Of a stretch of 64,000 bases of DNA, positions 45,080 through 54,100 are shown piece after piece. Under the pieces are notes generated by a model that worked only from the letters and a program-made list of their open reading frames with translations, made no database searches and was not told the origin of the DNA. Source of the stretch: Geodermatophilus ruber (GTDB taxonomy: Bacteria; Actinomycetota; Actinomycetes; Mycobacteriales; Geodermatophilaceae); assembly GCF_900114385.1 (NCBI RefSeq), contig NZ_FOSW01000020.1, positions 1 through 64,000 of the forward strand. The letters run 5' to 3'. How positions within the stretch are numbered: the stretch's first letter is position 1; every line of letters starts with the position of its first letter. The position numbers were made by a program, and so were the translations under genes.

Positions 45080-45568
45080 GTGTCCGTGACCGACGAACTG
45101 CTCGCTGCCAACGCCCGCTACGCGGAGACCTTCCCCGGCCCGCTGCCGCTGCCGCCGGCGAGGCACGTCGCCGTGGTCGCCTGCATGGACGCCCGGCTCG
45201 ACGTGTACCGCGCCCTGGGCCTGTCCGAGGGGGAGGCGCACGTCATCCGCAACGCCGGCGGCGTCGTCACCGACGACGAGATCCGCTCCCTGGCGATCAG
45301 CCAGCGGCTGCTCGGCACCCGCGAGATCGTGCTGGTGCACCACACCGACTGCGGGATGCTCACCTTCCACGACGAGGACTTCCGGGCCTCGGTCGAGCAG
45401 GACGTCGGCGTCCGCCCGACCTGGCACTCCGAGGCGTTCGGCGACCTGGAGGAGGACGTCCGGGCGCAGCGGCGGCGCATCCTCGACAGCCCGTTCATCC
45501 CGGTGAAGGACAGCGTCCGCGGTTTCGTCCTCGACGTCGCGACCGGGAAGCTCAGCGAGGTGCTCTGA
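45080..45568 (+). CDS. Beta-class carbonic anhydrase
   Basis: The 162-residue enzyme has the beta-carbonic anhydrase zinc motifs VACMDARLDVY (Cys, Asp-Arg dyad), IRNAGGVVTDDEIRSL and VLVHHTDCGML (His-x-x-Cys). It interconverts carbon dioxide and bicarbonate. GTG 45080 has AAGGAGA six bases upstream; an in-frame ATG at 45053 would add nine residues across that site. It is a single gene flanked by a gene fragment and a terminator. Similar proteins are common beside sulfur genes in actinobacteria, but the link is unproven. Confidence 0.93.
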   Translation: MSVTDELLAANARYAETFPGPLPLPPARHVAVVACMDARLDVYRALGLSEGEAHVIRNAGGVVTDDEIRSLAISQRLLGTREIVLVHHTDCGMLTFHDEDFRASVEQDVGVRPTWHSEAFGDLEEDVRAQRRRILDSPFIPVKDSVRGFVLDVATGKLSEVL

Positions 45569-45576
45569 CTGCGAGG

Positions 45577-45613
45577 CCGGCCCGCGGGCCGGAGCCCCTC
45601 CCCGGGCGGGAGG
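45577..45613. terminator. Double hairpin between convergent genes
   Basis: A 16-nt palindrome CCGGCCCGCGGGCCGG (45577-45592) is followed by CCTCCC-5-GGGAGG (45597-45613). It separates the carbonic anhydrase gene from the convergent long sulfur operon. Confidence 0.55.
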
Positions 45614-45642
45614 AGGTTCCGGTCCGCGGGCGCAGCCGGCGG

Positions 45643-46794
45643 TCAGGTCCGGGCAGCGTGCGCGCCGAGGGCGAAGGCCTCCACGCCGGCCGGTGCGCCG
45701 AGCGCCAGGTCGGCGAGCACCCGGCCGATGGCAGGGGCGGACTTGAACCCGTGCCCGCTGAAGCCCGCGGCGACCACCACGGGGCCGATGCGGTCGAGCA
45801 CGAACTCGCCGGTGGGCGTGCTCGTGTAGGTGCACGACACCGGCTCGGGATCGTCGGCGTCGAGCCCGGGCAGCCAGCGGCGCACGTACTCCTGGAGGAG
45901 GGCCAGCTGCCCGGGCTCGGCGGTGAAGTCCCGGGCGTCGGGGTGGCACTCGGGGCCGGTGCCGTGGAACCCGACCTTCACGCCCTCACCCGGGCTGGAA
46001 AGCCCGTAGACGCCGCTCGGCCAGCCCTCGTCCGGGTCCGGGTCGGCGGTGAAGGCGGGCCACTCCAGCCCGGGGTCGAGCGGGCGGAAGTGCGCCGGTT
46101 GCTCCTGGGTGACCCGCAGTGGCGGCAACCGCACGTCGTCGCCGAGTACGTCGCGCGTCCATGCCCCGGCCGCCACGACCGCGGCACGGGCGCGGACCAC
46201 CGCTCCCGCGGCGGACCGCACGCACACCCCCTCTCCGTCCGGCTCGAGCGCGGTGACCCGCCGGTGGTGCCGCACGACGGCGTCGTGGGTCGCGGCGGCG
46301 GCCTGCAGGGCGGTGACCGCGGCGTCGGCGTCCACCCGACCGGCGGTGTGCGGCTCGTGGAGGACCGGGCCGGGGAAGCGCAGCCCCGGCCAGCGCTCCG
46401 CGGCCGCCGTCGGCGAGAGCCACTCGTACGGCACGCCGGCGGCGTCCATCGCCGCGGCCACCGCGCGCAGCCGGTCCTGCCCGGGACCGGGCGCGGCGGT
46501 GGCCACGCCAGGGCCCGGGTGCAGGAGCGTCGTCCCGGTCTCGGCCTCGAGCTGCGCCCACAGCTCCCGGGCCTCGGCGACCAGTGCCTGGTGGTGCGGC
46601 TGGGGGTAGGTGCTGCGGTAGATCCGGGACCGACCGTGCGAGGCGCCCAGGGCGTGGCCGGGGCCGAACTGCTCCAGCAGCACGACCCCGACCCCGCGCC
46701 GCGCCAGCGCCCAGGCGGCGGCCGAGCCCACGACGCCGCCACCGACCACGACGACGTCGGTGAGCCGCGGCGTGGCCGGCCCGGGCGCGCTCAG
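45643..46794 (-). CDS. Monomeric sarcosine oxidase/N-methyl amino acid oxidase-like flavoprotein
   Basis: The 383-residue protein has the FAD motif VVVGGGVVGSAAAWALARRG, the MSOX motif QFGPGHALGASHGRSRIYR, the covalent-flavin cysteine region SCTYTSTPTGEFVLD, and the C-terminal AAGFSGHGFKSAPAIGRVLADL. It oxidatively removes N-methyl or similar groups from amino acids. The only plausible start is CTG 46794, overlapping the upstream stop as CTGA in the same way as the ATGA overlaps elsewhere in this operon. As last gene of the sulfur operon it may process an N-substituted amino acid released during salvage. Confidence 0.85.
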   Translation of the reverse strand: MSAPGPATPRLTDVVVVGGGVVGSAAAWALARRGVGVVLLEQFGPGHALGASHGRSRIYRSTYPQPHHQALVAEARELWAQLEAETGTTLLHPGPGVATAAPGPGQDRLRAVAAAMDAAGVPYEWLSPTAAAERWPGLRFPGPVLHEPHTAGRVDADAAVTALQAAAATHDAVVRHHRRVTALEPDGEGVCVRSAAGAVVRARAAVVAAGAWTRDVLGDDVRLPPLRVTQEQPAHFRPLDPGLEWPAFTADPDPDEGWPSGVYGLSSPGEGVKVGFHGTGPECHPDARDFTAEPGQLALLQEYVRRWLPGLDADDPEPVSCTYTSTPTGEFVLDRIGPVVVAAGFSGHGFKSAPAIGRVLADLALGAPAGVEAFALGAHAART

Positions 46795-47798
46795 GACCCC
46801 ACCGCCGGGTTGACCACGGGCTCGTCGACGGCCTCGTCGGGCAGGCCCCACCGCTCCAGCGTCCGGGCGTAGGTGCCGTCCTCGAAGACGTGCTGCAGCG
46901 CCGCCTCGAAGGCGTCGACCAGGCCGTTGCCCTTCAGCGAGGTGGCCGCGACGTAGGTGGTGTTGGGCCAGCCGGCGTTGACCGTGCCGACGATCTCGAT
47001 GTCGCCGACCGACTGCTGGTACACGGCGTTCGGGTTCGGGCCGATGTAGGTGTCGATCCGGCCCGACTGCAGCGCCAGCAGGGTGTCGGCGGCGTTGGCG
47101 TAGTACTCCAGCTGCGCGGTCTCCAGGCCGGCGGCCTCGTTCTGGGCGTTCCAGTCGAGCAGGATCCGCTCCTGGTTGGTCCCGGAGCTGACGGCGATCG
47201 TGAGGCCGGCGATGTCCGCGGGCTCGTCGATCGACAGCCCGCTGTCGGGCCGGGCGCTGAAGGCCATGACGCCCTCGCGGTAGGTGGCGAAGTCGAACAG
47301 CTGCAGCCGCTCGCTGTTGACGCCGACGTTGCTGAACACCGCCTCGAGGTCTCCGCTCTGCACGCCCAGCGGCCACTGCTCCCACGAGACGTTGACGACG
47401 TCGAGCTGCAGGCCGAGGGACTCGGCGACCAGCGAGGCGATGTCGACCTCGCTGCCGACGACGGTGGCGTTGTCGTCGGCGAGGAAGCCCAGGGGCGGCT
47501 CGCCGGCGCCGGCCACGCCGACGGTGAGCCGCCCGTCCTCGGCGATGGCGGCCGGCACGAGGGTGGCGGCGTCGGGGTCCTCGTCGGTGTGGACCCGGCC
47601 GGTCTGCTCGGGGCTGGTGTCCACCCCGAGCACCGCCTCGGTGGCGCCGGCCTCGGCGGCCCCCTCGGCGCGCTGATCGGCCTCGATCTCCGCCGAGCTG
47701 GTGCAGGCGGACAGGAACACCACGGTGGACAGGACGAGCGCGGTGCGCAGGGGCAGCGCGGCGGTCGGCCGGACGGCGCGCGTGCGGGTGCGGGTCAT
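46791..47798 (-). CDS. Amino-acid ABC transporter substrate-binding lipoprotein (second)
   Basis: The 335-residue protein has a lipoprotein signal (VLSTVVFLSAC) and a type-II periplasmic binding fold for polar amino acids: LTVGVAGAGEPPLGFLADDN, VGSEVDIASLVAESLGL and the hinge AGLTIAVSSGTNQERIL. It is a diverged paralogue of the next gene upstream. GAGGAGAC precedes ATG 47798. Paired binding proteins with one importer recall TcyJ/TcyK of the B. subtilis cystine system. Confidence 0.9.
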   Translation of the reverse strand: MTRTRTRAVRPTAALPLRTALVLSTVVFLSACTSSAEIEADQRAEGAAEAGATEAVLGVDTSPEQTGRVHTDEDPDAATLVPAAIAEDGRLTVGVAGAGEPPLGFLADDNATVVGSEVDIASLVAESLGLQLDVVNVSWEQWPLGVQSGDLEAVFSNVGVNSERLQLFDFATYREGVMAFSARPDSGLSIDEPADIAGLTIAVSSGTNQERILLDWNAQNEAAGLETAQLEYYANAADTLLALQSGRIDTYIGPNPNAVYQQSVGDIEIVGTVNAGWPNTTYVAATSLKGNGLVDAFEAALQHVFEDGTYARTLERWGLPDEAVDEPVVNPAVGS

Positions 47799-47823
47799 CG
47801 GGGTCTCCTCTCGCGATCCGGGC

Positions 47824-48813
47824 TCAGGCGGGCTGGCGCGGCAAGCCGGGCGGGTTGGTCTCGGCGCGCTCGATCGCCTCGCTGGTCAGCCCCCACCGCT
47901 CGAGGACCTGTGCGTAGGTGCCGTCGTCGATGGCGTGGTTGAGCGCGGCGGTGATCGCCTCGGCCAGGCCGTTGCCCTTCGCGGTGGCGACGGCGATCTG
48001 CGCGGTCTGCGGCCATCCGCCGTTCACCGTGCCGACGACCTCGAAGTCCTGCGGCGCCACGCCCGCCTTGTACGCGCCCGTCGGGTTCGGGCCGAAGTAC
48101 AGGTCGAGGCGGCCGGACTGCAGCGCGAGGATGGAATCGCCGTCGTTCTCGAAGTACTGGACGTCGATGGGCTCCAGGCCGGCTGCCTGGTTCTCCGCGT
48201 CCCAGGCCAGCAGGATCTTCTCCTGGTTGGTGCCCGAGCCCACGGCGATCGTCAGCCCGGCGATGTCCTCGGCCTTCTCCACCGACAGGCCGGAGTTCGC
48301 GTTCGCCAGGAAGCCTAGGTTGTCGACCCGGTAGGAGGAGAAGTCGAACAGCTCCTTGCGCTCCTCGGTCACGGTCACGTTGGCGATCGTCACGTCCACC
48401 GAGCCGGACTGGGTGGCCAGCGGCCAGTTCGACCAGTCGGTGGTGATCAGCTCCAGGTCGAGACCGAGGCCGTCGGCGACGAGCTGGGCGATGTCCGGCT
48501 CGTTGCCGATCACCGTCTCGTTGTCGTCGGCCAGGAAGCTCAGCGGCGGGGTGAACGCCCCGACCGCCACGGTCAGCTTCCCGTCCGCGACGAGTCCGGG
48601 CGGCAGGAGCGCGATGGCCTCGTCGCTGGGCGTGCTGCGGACCCGGTCCTGGTCGGGGCTGGTGTTGACGGCCAGGCCCGAGCTGCCGGAGCCGGCGTCG
48701 TCGGCGCGGGCCTGCTCCTCGATCTCGTTCGCGCTGGTGCACGCCCCGAGGGCCAGCACGGACGCAGCGGCCAGAACGGCGACGAGTCGGGCTCGTCCGG
48801 TACGTGCGCTCAC
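47824..48813 (-). CDS. Amino-acid ABC transporter substrate-binding lipoprotein (first)
   Basis: The 329-residue protein has a lipoprotein signal (ASVLALGAC) and the binding-protein pattern LTVAVGAFTPPLSFLADDN, IGNEPDIAQLVADGLGL and AGLTIAVGSGTNQEKILLAWDAEN. It is about as long as its downstream paralogue and shares its N-terminal spacer (NTSPDQDRVR). GTG 48813 has AAGGAGAG upstream and is preferred over an extension to 48855. It probably captures cystine or an S-substituted cysteine. Confidence 0.9.
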   Translation of the reverse strand: MSARTGRARLVAVLAAASVLALGACTSANEIEEQARADDAGSGSSGLAVNTSPDQDRVRSTPSDEAIALLPPGLVADGKLTVAVGAFTPPLSFLADDNETVIGNEPDIAQLVADGLGLDLELITTDWSNWPLATQSGSVDVTIANVTVTEERKELFDFSSYRVDNLGFLANANSGLSVEKAEDIAGLTIAVGSGTNQEKILLAWDAENQAAGLEPIDVQYFENDGDSILALQSGRLDLYFGPNPTGAYKAGVAPQDFEVVGTVNGGWPQTAQIAVATAKGNGLAEAITAALNHAIDDGTYAQVLERWGLTSEAIERAETNPPGLPRQPA

Positions 48814-48886
48814 TGTGGTTTCTCTCCTTGGAGGGGGCACGCGGGCGCGTGCCATCGACGGGCGGCGCGGGGTGCGCCGTGAAGGA

Positions 48887-48935
48887 CCCCGTCCTCCTCA
48901 CCGCTCGCACGCTCGCGGCGAGCCTCTGGACGGGG
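48887..48935 (-). repeat. Nested inverted repeat inside the transporter operon
   Basis: CCCCGTCC (48887-48894) pairs with GGACGGGG (48928-48935), enclosing GCTCGC (48903-48908) and GCGAGC (48918-48923). It lies in the 130-nt gap between the ATPase stop and the first binding-protein gene. A second small hairpin, GGCACGCG-GG-CGCGTGCC, is nearby. It may stabilise or separate the transcript so that binding proteins are made at a different level. Confidence 0.5.
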
Positions 48936-48943
48936 CCGGGTGA

Positions 48944-49741
48944 CTACAGGACCTTCGCGAGGAAGGCGCGGGTGCGTTCGTGCGTCGGGTGGTCGAGCAC
49001 CTGCTCGGGCGGGCCGGCCTCGACGACCCGGCCGGCGTCCATGAACACGACCCGGTCGGCCGCCCGGCGGGCGAACCCGATCTCGTGGGTGACCACGACC
49101 ATCGTGGTGCCGTCGCGGGCGAGGTCCTCGATGACGCCGAGCACCTCGCCGACCAGCTCGGGGTCCAGCGCCGAGGTGGGCTCGTCGAACAGCAGCACGG
49201 CCGGCCGCATCGCCAGAGCGCGGGCGATGGCCACCCGCTGCTGCTGCCCACCGGAGAGCTGCCGGGGGTAGGCGCCGGCCCGGTCGGCCAGGCCCACGCG
49301 GCCGAGCAGCTCGCGGGCCTCGGCCTCGACCTCACTGCGCCGGCGGCCCTGCGCCGAGACCGGCGCCTCGACGACGTTCTCCAGCGCAGTGAGGTGCGGG
49401 AACAGGTTGAAGGACTGGAAGACGAACCCGAAGCGGGTGCGCTGGCGCAGCAGGTCCTTCTCCGGCAGCTCGTGCAGCCGCTCGGTGCCGCGGTGCGGCT
49501 TGCGGTGGTAGCCCACCAGCTCCCCGTCCAGGGCCACGAAGCCCCGGTCGACCTTCTCCAGGTGGTTGATGCTGCGCAGCAGCGTGGACTTGCCCGAACC
49601 CGACGGCCCGAGGACGACGGTGACGGTCCCCGGCTCGACGACCAGGTCGACGCCGCGCAGCACCTCCAGCGTGCCGAAGGCCTTGTGCACGCCGTGCACC
49701 TCGACCCGGCCGGGGCGGGTCCCCTCGACCGCCGCGGTCAT
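48944..49741 (-). CDS. Polar amino-acid ABC transporter ATPase (cystine type)
   Basis: The 265-residue ATPase has Walker [11 protein letters not shown]-loop [11 protein letters not shown], signature [17 protein letters not shown] and Walker [16 protein letters not shown], the HisP/GlnQ/TcyN family pattern. ATG 49741 overlaps the permease stop (ATGA). It energises uptake through the adjacent permease. Confidence 0.95.
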   Translation of the reverse strand: MTAAVEGTRPGRVEVHGVHKAFGTLEVLRGVDLVVEPGTVTVVLGPSGSGKSTLLRSINHLEKVDRGFVALDGELVGYHRKPHRGTERLHELPEKDLLRQRTRFGFVFQSFNLFPHLTALENVVEAPVSAQGRRRSEVEAEARELLGRVGLADRAGAYPRQLSGGQQQRVAIARALAMRPAVLLFDEPTSALDPELVGEVLGVIEDLARDGTTMVVVTHEIGFARRAADRVVFMDAGRVVEAGPPEQVLDHPTHERTRAFLAKVL

Positions 49742-50706
49742 CGGGTGGCCCCGCGCGGAGCGCCGAACCGTGACAGGACGGCGGCGAGCTCCGACCGCAC
49801 CCGCTGCCACGGTGTCGGTGGCAACGTCCGGACCGCACCCCGGGCGTAGTACCGCTCGACGTAGTACTGGATCACGGTGACCACCGTGGTGAGGACGACG
49901 TACCAGACCGCCGCGACGACGAGCATCGGCAGCACCCGCTGGGTGCGGCCGTAGATGACGCTGACCGTGTAGAACAGCTCGCCGAGGGCCAGCACGTAGA
50001 CGATCGAGGTGCCCTTGAACAGGCCGATCACCTCGTTGACCGCCGTCGGCACGATCGCGCGCATCGCCTGCGGCAGAACGATCCGGGTGGTCTGCCGGCG
50101 CCGCGGGATGCCCAGTGAGGCGGCGGCCTCCAGCTGGCCCTGGTCCACCGAGAGGATCCCGGCACGGACGATCTCCGCGGAGTAGGCCGCCTGGTGCAGG
50201 CCCAGGCCGAGGATGGCGGCGCCGAACTTGTCGATCAGCGAGAGCGTCTCGACGCTGGCGAACGACGGGCCGAACGGGATGCCGAAGTCCAGCGTCTGGT
50301 ACAGGTAGGCGAGGTTGTACCAGAGCAGCAGCTGCAGGATCAGCGGCACCGAGCGGAACACCCAGGTGTAGCCCCAGCTGACCGCCCGCAGCAGCGGCGA
50401 GCGGGACAGCCGCATGAGCGCCAGCACCGTGCCCAGGGCGAAACCGAGCACGGCGGTGATCAGCGTCAGCTGGATGGTCGTCCAGACCCCGCGGACGATC
50501 GACTCCTCGGTCAGGTACGCGCCGACGACGTCCCACTCCCACCGGGGGTTGGTGACCAGCGAGTTGACCACCATCGCGAGCAGGACCGCGACGGCGGCGG
50601 TGGCCACCCAGCGGCCCGGGTGCCGCGCGGGCACCACCTTCAACTGGTCGTAGGGCGTCCCGGATCGCGGCGCGAGGGTGTCGGGACGGGAGGCGAGCGA
50701 CGTCAT
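49738..50706 (-). CDS. Polar amino-acid ABC transporter permease
   Basis: The 322-residue HisM-family permease has an N-terminal cytoplasmic extension and first helix, then [40 protein letters not shown], and the EAA loop [24 protein letters not shown]. Only one permease gene is present, so it should act as a homodimer. It is coupled by ATGA overlaps both to the acetyltransferase upstream and the ATPase downstream. Confidence 0.94.
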   Translation of the reverse strand: MTSLASRPDTLAPRSGTPYDQLKVVPARHPGRWVATAAVAVLLAMVVNSLVTNPRWEWDVVGAYLTEESIVRGVWTTIQLTLITAVLGFALGTVLALMRLSRSPLLRAVSWGYTWVFRSVPLILQLLLWYNLAYLYQTLDFGIPFGPSFASVETLSLIDKFGAAILGLGLHQAAYSAEIVRAGILSVDQGQLEAAASLGIPRRRQTTRIVLPQAMRAIVPTAVNEVIGLFKGTSIVYVLALGELFYTVSVIYGRTQRVLPMLVVAAVWYVVLTTVVTVIQYYVERYYARGAVRTLPPTPWQRVRSELAAVLSRFGAPRGATR

Positions 50707-51236
50707 GCGAGGTCTCCCAGGGGCTTCTCGAAGGCGTACAGACGCTGGGCCACCGGCAGCCGGCGGAGGGCGGCGCTGTCGGTGGGACGGGGGACGGCGG
50801 GGTCGAACAGCGGGGTCCAGCCGGCGGCGAGGTAGAGCGACTTGGCCTCGGGCTGGCGGGGACCGGTGGTGAGGTACATGCGGGTGTAGCCGCGGGCCGT
50901 GGCCCGGGCCTCCAGCTCGGCGAGTACCTGGCGGGCCAGCCCGCGCCGGCGGTGGGCGGTGGCGGTCCACATCCGCTTGACCTCGGCGGTGCCCGGGTCG
51001 TCGTGCCGGCGGTAGGCGCCGCCGGCCACCGGGACGCCGTCCTCCACCAGCAGGAGCAGTTCGCCGTCCGGGGGCAGGAACTCCGCGGCCGGGTAGCGGG
51101 TGAGCTCCTCGGCCGCGCCGCCGAACAGGTCGCCGTAGCGGCTGTCGTACTCGGCGGTGAGCTCGGCGAACAGCGGTGCGGCCAGCGCGTCGTGCGGGTG
51201 GGCGCGCACCACCGCCAGGCCGGGCGCGGCGGTCAT
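50703..51236 (-). CDS. GNAT-family N-acetyltransferase
   Basis: The 177-residue protein has the acetyl-CoA motif [23 protein letters not shown] preceded by EVKRMWTA, and the later [11 protein letters not shown]. The length and operon position match YtmI (SnaB-type) of B. subtilis, which acetylates S-substituted cysteines before oxygenation. The equivalence is inference. It overlaps both neighbours by 4 bp. Confidence 0.88.
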   Translation of the reverse strand: MTAAPGLAVVRAHPHDALAAPLFAELTAEYDSRYGDLFGGAAEELTRYPAAEFLPPDGELLLLVEDGVPVAGGAYRRHDDPGTAEVKRMWTATAHRRRGLARQVLAELEARATARGYTRMYLTTGPRQPEAKSLYLAAGWTPLFDPAVPRPTDSAALRRLPVAQRLYAFEKPLGDLA

Positions 51237-52612
51237 CGGGCCACCTGCCCGCGGTCGGTGCCGACGCCGCCGCCGGAGCGGCGGGAGCTGCGGGCCGGGC
51301 CGAGGCCGAGGTGGTCGCGCAGCGTCGGGCCGGTGTAGTCGGTACGGAAGGAGCCGCGGTCCTGCAGCAGCGGGACGACGCGGGCGGCGAACTCGTCCAG
51401 CCCGGCCGGGGTGAGGTGGGGCACGAGGATGTAGCCGTCGCACGCGTCGGCCTGCGCCGCGTCGTCGATCTGCTGCGCCACCGACTCCGCCGTCCCGACG
51501 AGGCCGCCGCGGTCGCCGACCTGGATGACCAGTTCGCGGATCGACCAGCCGTGGGCCTCGGCCAGCTCCCGCCACTGCCGGGCCAGCGCCGCCGGGTCGC
51601 GGTGGTGCCGGACCCGGCCGCGGGTGATCGACACGTTGTCCGCGTCGGGGTCGTCGGCCGGCAGCGGGCCGTCCGGGTCGTACGCGGTGAGGTCGCGGCC
51701 CCACACCTGCTCCAGGAAGGCGATCGCCGTCGGCCCGCTGACCTGCTGCTCGCGGATGTGCCGCGCCCGGTCGCGGGCCTCGGCCTCGGTGTCACCGAGC
51801 ACCACGGTGACCGCGGGCAGGATCTTCAGGTCCTCCCGCCGGCGGCCGTGCGCGGCCAGCCGGCCCTTGACGTCGGCGTAGAACGCCTGGCCGGCCTCGA
51901 CGGTCGAGTGCGCGGTGAACACGACGTCGGCGTCCCGGGCGGCGAACTCCCGTCCCTCGGTCGAGTCACCGGCCTGGAACAGCACCGGGTGCCCCTGCGG
52001 CCCGCGCGGGGTCCCGAAGGTGCCCCGGACGTCGAACTGCGGGCCGGTGTGGGCGAACGGCCGCACGGCGCCCGGGCGCAGGAAGGTCTCCCCGCCGGCG
52101 ACCGCGTCGATGTCCCAGGAGTCCCACAGCTGCCGGGCGACCTGCACCAGCTCCGCGGCCCGGGAGTACCGCTCGGCGTGGGGCAGGAAGCCGCCGCGGC
52201 GGAAGTTCGCCCCGTGGAACGGGTCGGAGCTGGTGACCAGGTTCCACGCGGCCCGCCCGCCGGAGAGCAGATCGAGGGTGCCCCACTGCCGGGCCACCTC
52301 GTACGGCTCGTTGAACGTCGTGTTGATGGTGCCGACCAGGCCCAGCCGCTCGGTGACGGCGGCCAGCGCGGCCAGCACCGGCAGGGTGTCGGGCCGGCCG
52401 ACGACGTCGAGGTCGTAGACCTGCTCCTTGTGCTCGCGCAGCCGCAGCCCCTCGGCGAGGAAGAAGAAGTCGAACCGCGCGTCCTCCGCGGTGCGGGCCA
52501 GGTGCTCGAAGGAGGCGAACTCGACCTGGCTGCCCGAGCGGGGGTCGGCCCAGACGGTGGTGTTGTTGACGCCGGGGAAGTGGGCGCCCAGGTGGATCTG
52601 CTTGCGGCTCAT
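51233..52612 (-). CDS. NtaA/SnaA/DszA-family flavin monooxygenase (YtnJ/CmoJ-like)
   Basis: The 459-residue luciferase-like enzyme has the family motifs FDFFFLAEGL, GTINTTFNEPYEVARQWGTLDLLSGGRAAWNLVTS, FLPHAERYSRAAELVQVARQLWDSWD, the insert KGRLAAHGR and the C-terminal YTGPTLRDHLGL. Members use FMNH2 to oxidise amines or thioethers, and YtnJ/CmoJ of B. subtilis cleaves N-acetyl-S-alkylcysteines. Reduced flavin would come from a separate reductase; the only intact one nearby is at 41384. It is coupled to both neighbours (ATGA). Confidence 0.9.
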   Translation of the reverse strand: MSRKQIHLGAHFPGVNNTTVWADPRSGSQVEFASFEHLARTAEDARFDFFFLAEGLRLREHKEQVYDLDVVGRPDTLPVLAALAAVTERLGLVGTINTTFNEPYEVARQWGTLDLLSGGRAAWNLVTSSDPFHGANFRRGGFLPHAERYSRAAELVQVARQLWDSWDIDAVAGGETFLRPGAVRPFAHTGPQFDVRGTFGTPRGPQGHPVLFQAGDSTEGREFAARDADVVFTAHSTVEAGQAFYADVKGRLAAHGRRREDLKILPAVTVVLGDTEAEARDRARHIREQQVSGPTAIAFLEQVWGRDLTAYDPDGPLPADDPDADNVSITRGRVRHHRDPAALARQWRELAEAHGWSIRELVIQVGDRGGLVGTAESVAQQIDDAAQADACDGYILVPHLTPAGLDEFAARVVPLLQDRGSFRTDYTGPTLRDHLGLGPARSSRRSGGGVGTDRGQVAR

Positions 52613-53745
52613 CGGGTGGCTCCGGCGGCGTGACGGTCGGCGGTGTAGCGGCTGGCGGGGCGGGGCAGGCCGAGGGTGTCGCGCAGCGTCGGTCCGGGTG
52701 GGCCGGCCGGTCGCACGCCCCGTGCGCGCAGCAGCGGGACGACCTCGTCGACGAGCACCTCGAGGTCGGTGGGCAGCACGGCAGGCCGCACGACCACGCC
52801 GTCGACCACCGTCGTCCACACCGCGATCAGGTCGGCCAGCCCGGCGGCCTCGCCGACGTGCTCCACCGTGTCGAACGCGGTGGGTGTCCACCGGTCCAGC
52901 CGTGCGCGCCGATCCGCGGCGTCGGGACCGAGCCAGGCGACGACCTCGACCAGGACGGCGACCTGCCGCGGGTCCCGGCCGGCCTGCTCGACCAGGCCGC
53001 GCAGGGCGGTGCGGTGCGCCACGGCCGTGGCGGCGTCCCGGGCCGGTACCCGGACCACGTCGGCCCGCCGGGCGGCGACCCGCAACGCCGCCTCGGAGTC
53101 GGCGCGGACCACCACCGGCGGCCGTCCCTGGGGGGATCGCGGCGTGATGGAGGCCCCCTTCACGGAGAAGCGGGGGCTCTCGAAGTCGACGTAGTGGACC
53201 TTGTTGCGGTCGACGAACCGGCCGGTGGCGACGTCCCGGATCTCGGCGTCGTCCTCCCAGCTGTCCTCCAGCCGGGCCACGACCTCGGCGACGTCGTCGG
53301 CCTCGGCCCACAGGTCCTCGTCGGGCTCGGCGTCCTTGCGGCCGAACAGCGCCGCCTCCGCGGGGGTACGGCTGACCGCGATCTCCCAGCCGGCGCGGCC
53401 GCGGCTGACCCAGTCGAGGGTCTGCACCGCCTTGCCGACGTGGAAGGGCTCGGTGTGCGTCGTCGTCACGCTCGGGACCAGGCCGATGCCCGCGGTCAGC
53501 GGGGCGACGCGGGAGGCGGTCAGCAGCGCGTCGAGCCGGCCGCGGACGCCGCCCTCGGTGCCCTGGATGCCGAAGGCGTCGGGGAACAGGGCGAGGTCGA
53601 GGTCACCGCGCTCGGCGGTGCGGACCAGCTCGACCCAGCGCGCGGGGTCGAACAGCCGGGTGGGCTCGGCAGCGGCCAGTCGCCAGGCGGCCGGGTGGGC
53701 CCCGGCGTCGGACAGCTCGACGCCGAGGAGGGGAGTGCGGGACAT
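52609..53745 (-). CDS. Luciferase-like flavin monooxygenase (YtmO-like)
   Basis: The 378-residue LLM-class protein contains RGDLDLALFPDAFGIQ, TTTHTEPFHVGKAVQTLDWVSRGRAGWEIAVS and a C-terminal LRARGVRPAGPPGPTLRDTLGL resembling that of the next gene, so the two are distant paralogues. It is the first protein gene of the long sulfur operon, after a SAM-IV riboswitch and a leader peptide. ATG 53745 has TGGGAG upstream; a longer frame to 53799 runs into the leader region. Substrate is unknown. Confidence 0.87.
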   Translation of the reverse strand: MSRTPLLGVELSDAGAHPAAWRLAAAEPTRLFDPARWVELVRTAERGDLDLALFPDAFGIQGTEGGVRGRLDALLTASRVAPLTAGIGLVPSVTTTHTEPFHVGKAVQTLDWVSRGRAGWEIAVSRTPAEAALFGRKDAEPDEDLWAEADDVAEVVARLEDSWEDDAEIRDVATGRFVDRNKVHYVDFESPRFSVKGASITPRSPQGRPPVVVRADSEAALRVAARRADVVRVPARDAATAVAHRTALRGLVEQAGRDPRQVAVLVEVVAWLGPDAADRRARLDRWTPTAFDTVEHVGEAAGLADLIAVWTTVVDGVVVRPAVLPTDLEVLVDEVVPLLRARGVRPAGPPGPTLRDTLGLPRPASRYTADRHAAGATR

Positions 53746-53855
53746 GGGGGTGCTCCCAGGGACGGAACGAGTGGGGGGTCGCGGGCACGCCGCCGGCACC
53801 GCGCGCAGGCGGTGGGCGAGAGCGGCCGGTGCCGCGGGAGGTCAGGGGCGAGCGG

Positions 53856-53957
53856 TCAGCGACAGAGCGCGCTGTCGGTGCGCAGCAGGTCGACGGTCAG
53901 GCGTCCGACCAGGTGGAACGAGAGGTGTCGCCCGCTTCGGGGGCTCCCCGTGCTCAC
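53856..53957 (-). CDS. Leader peptide (33 residues, ends TDSALCR)
   Basis: GTG 53957 has GAGGAG eight bases upstream and opens a frame ending RLTVDLLRTDSALCR-stop. It lies between the SAM-IV riboswitch and the first monooxygenase gene, 110 nt before the latter. CGGCACCG and CGGTGCCG in that gap can form an attenuator-like hairpin. The leader's ribosome site partly lies in a possible GGCTC/GAGCC stem (53964-53981). Confidence 0.78.
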   Translation of the reverse strand: MSTGSPRSGRHLSFHLVGRLTVDLLRTDSALCR

Positions 53958-54022
53958 TGTCTCGGCTCCTCGTGCTGAGCCCCGGAGGGCTGCGGACTTG
54001 CGGACGCGGATGGCGTCCGCCA

Positions 54023-54100
54023 GGTCGTCACCCGGGGCACCCCGTCGCAGCGGAGGGTTGCCGGCCAGCGAGCCGGGGCTTGGTACTGGCACTCAGGACC
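54023..54100 (-). ncRNA. SAM-IV-type riboswitch
   Basis: On the minus strand it starts with GGTC (54100-54097), has the stem around GCCAG...CTGGC, the core CCGGCAACCC and GGGGTGCCCCGGGTGA, and closes with GACC (54026-54023). It is nearly identical to the plus-strand copy at 43257-43335. A further hairpin GCGGACG/CGTCCGC (54000-54020) follows. It heads the nine-element operon of leader peptide, monooxygenases, acetyltransferase, importer and oxidase. Confidence 0.9.
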
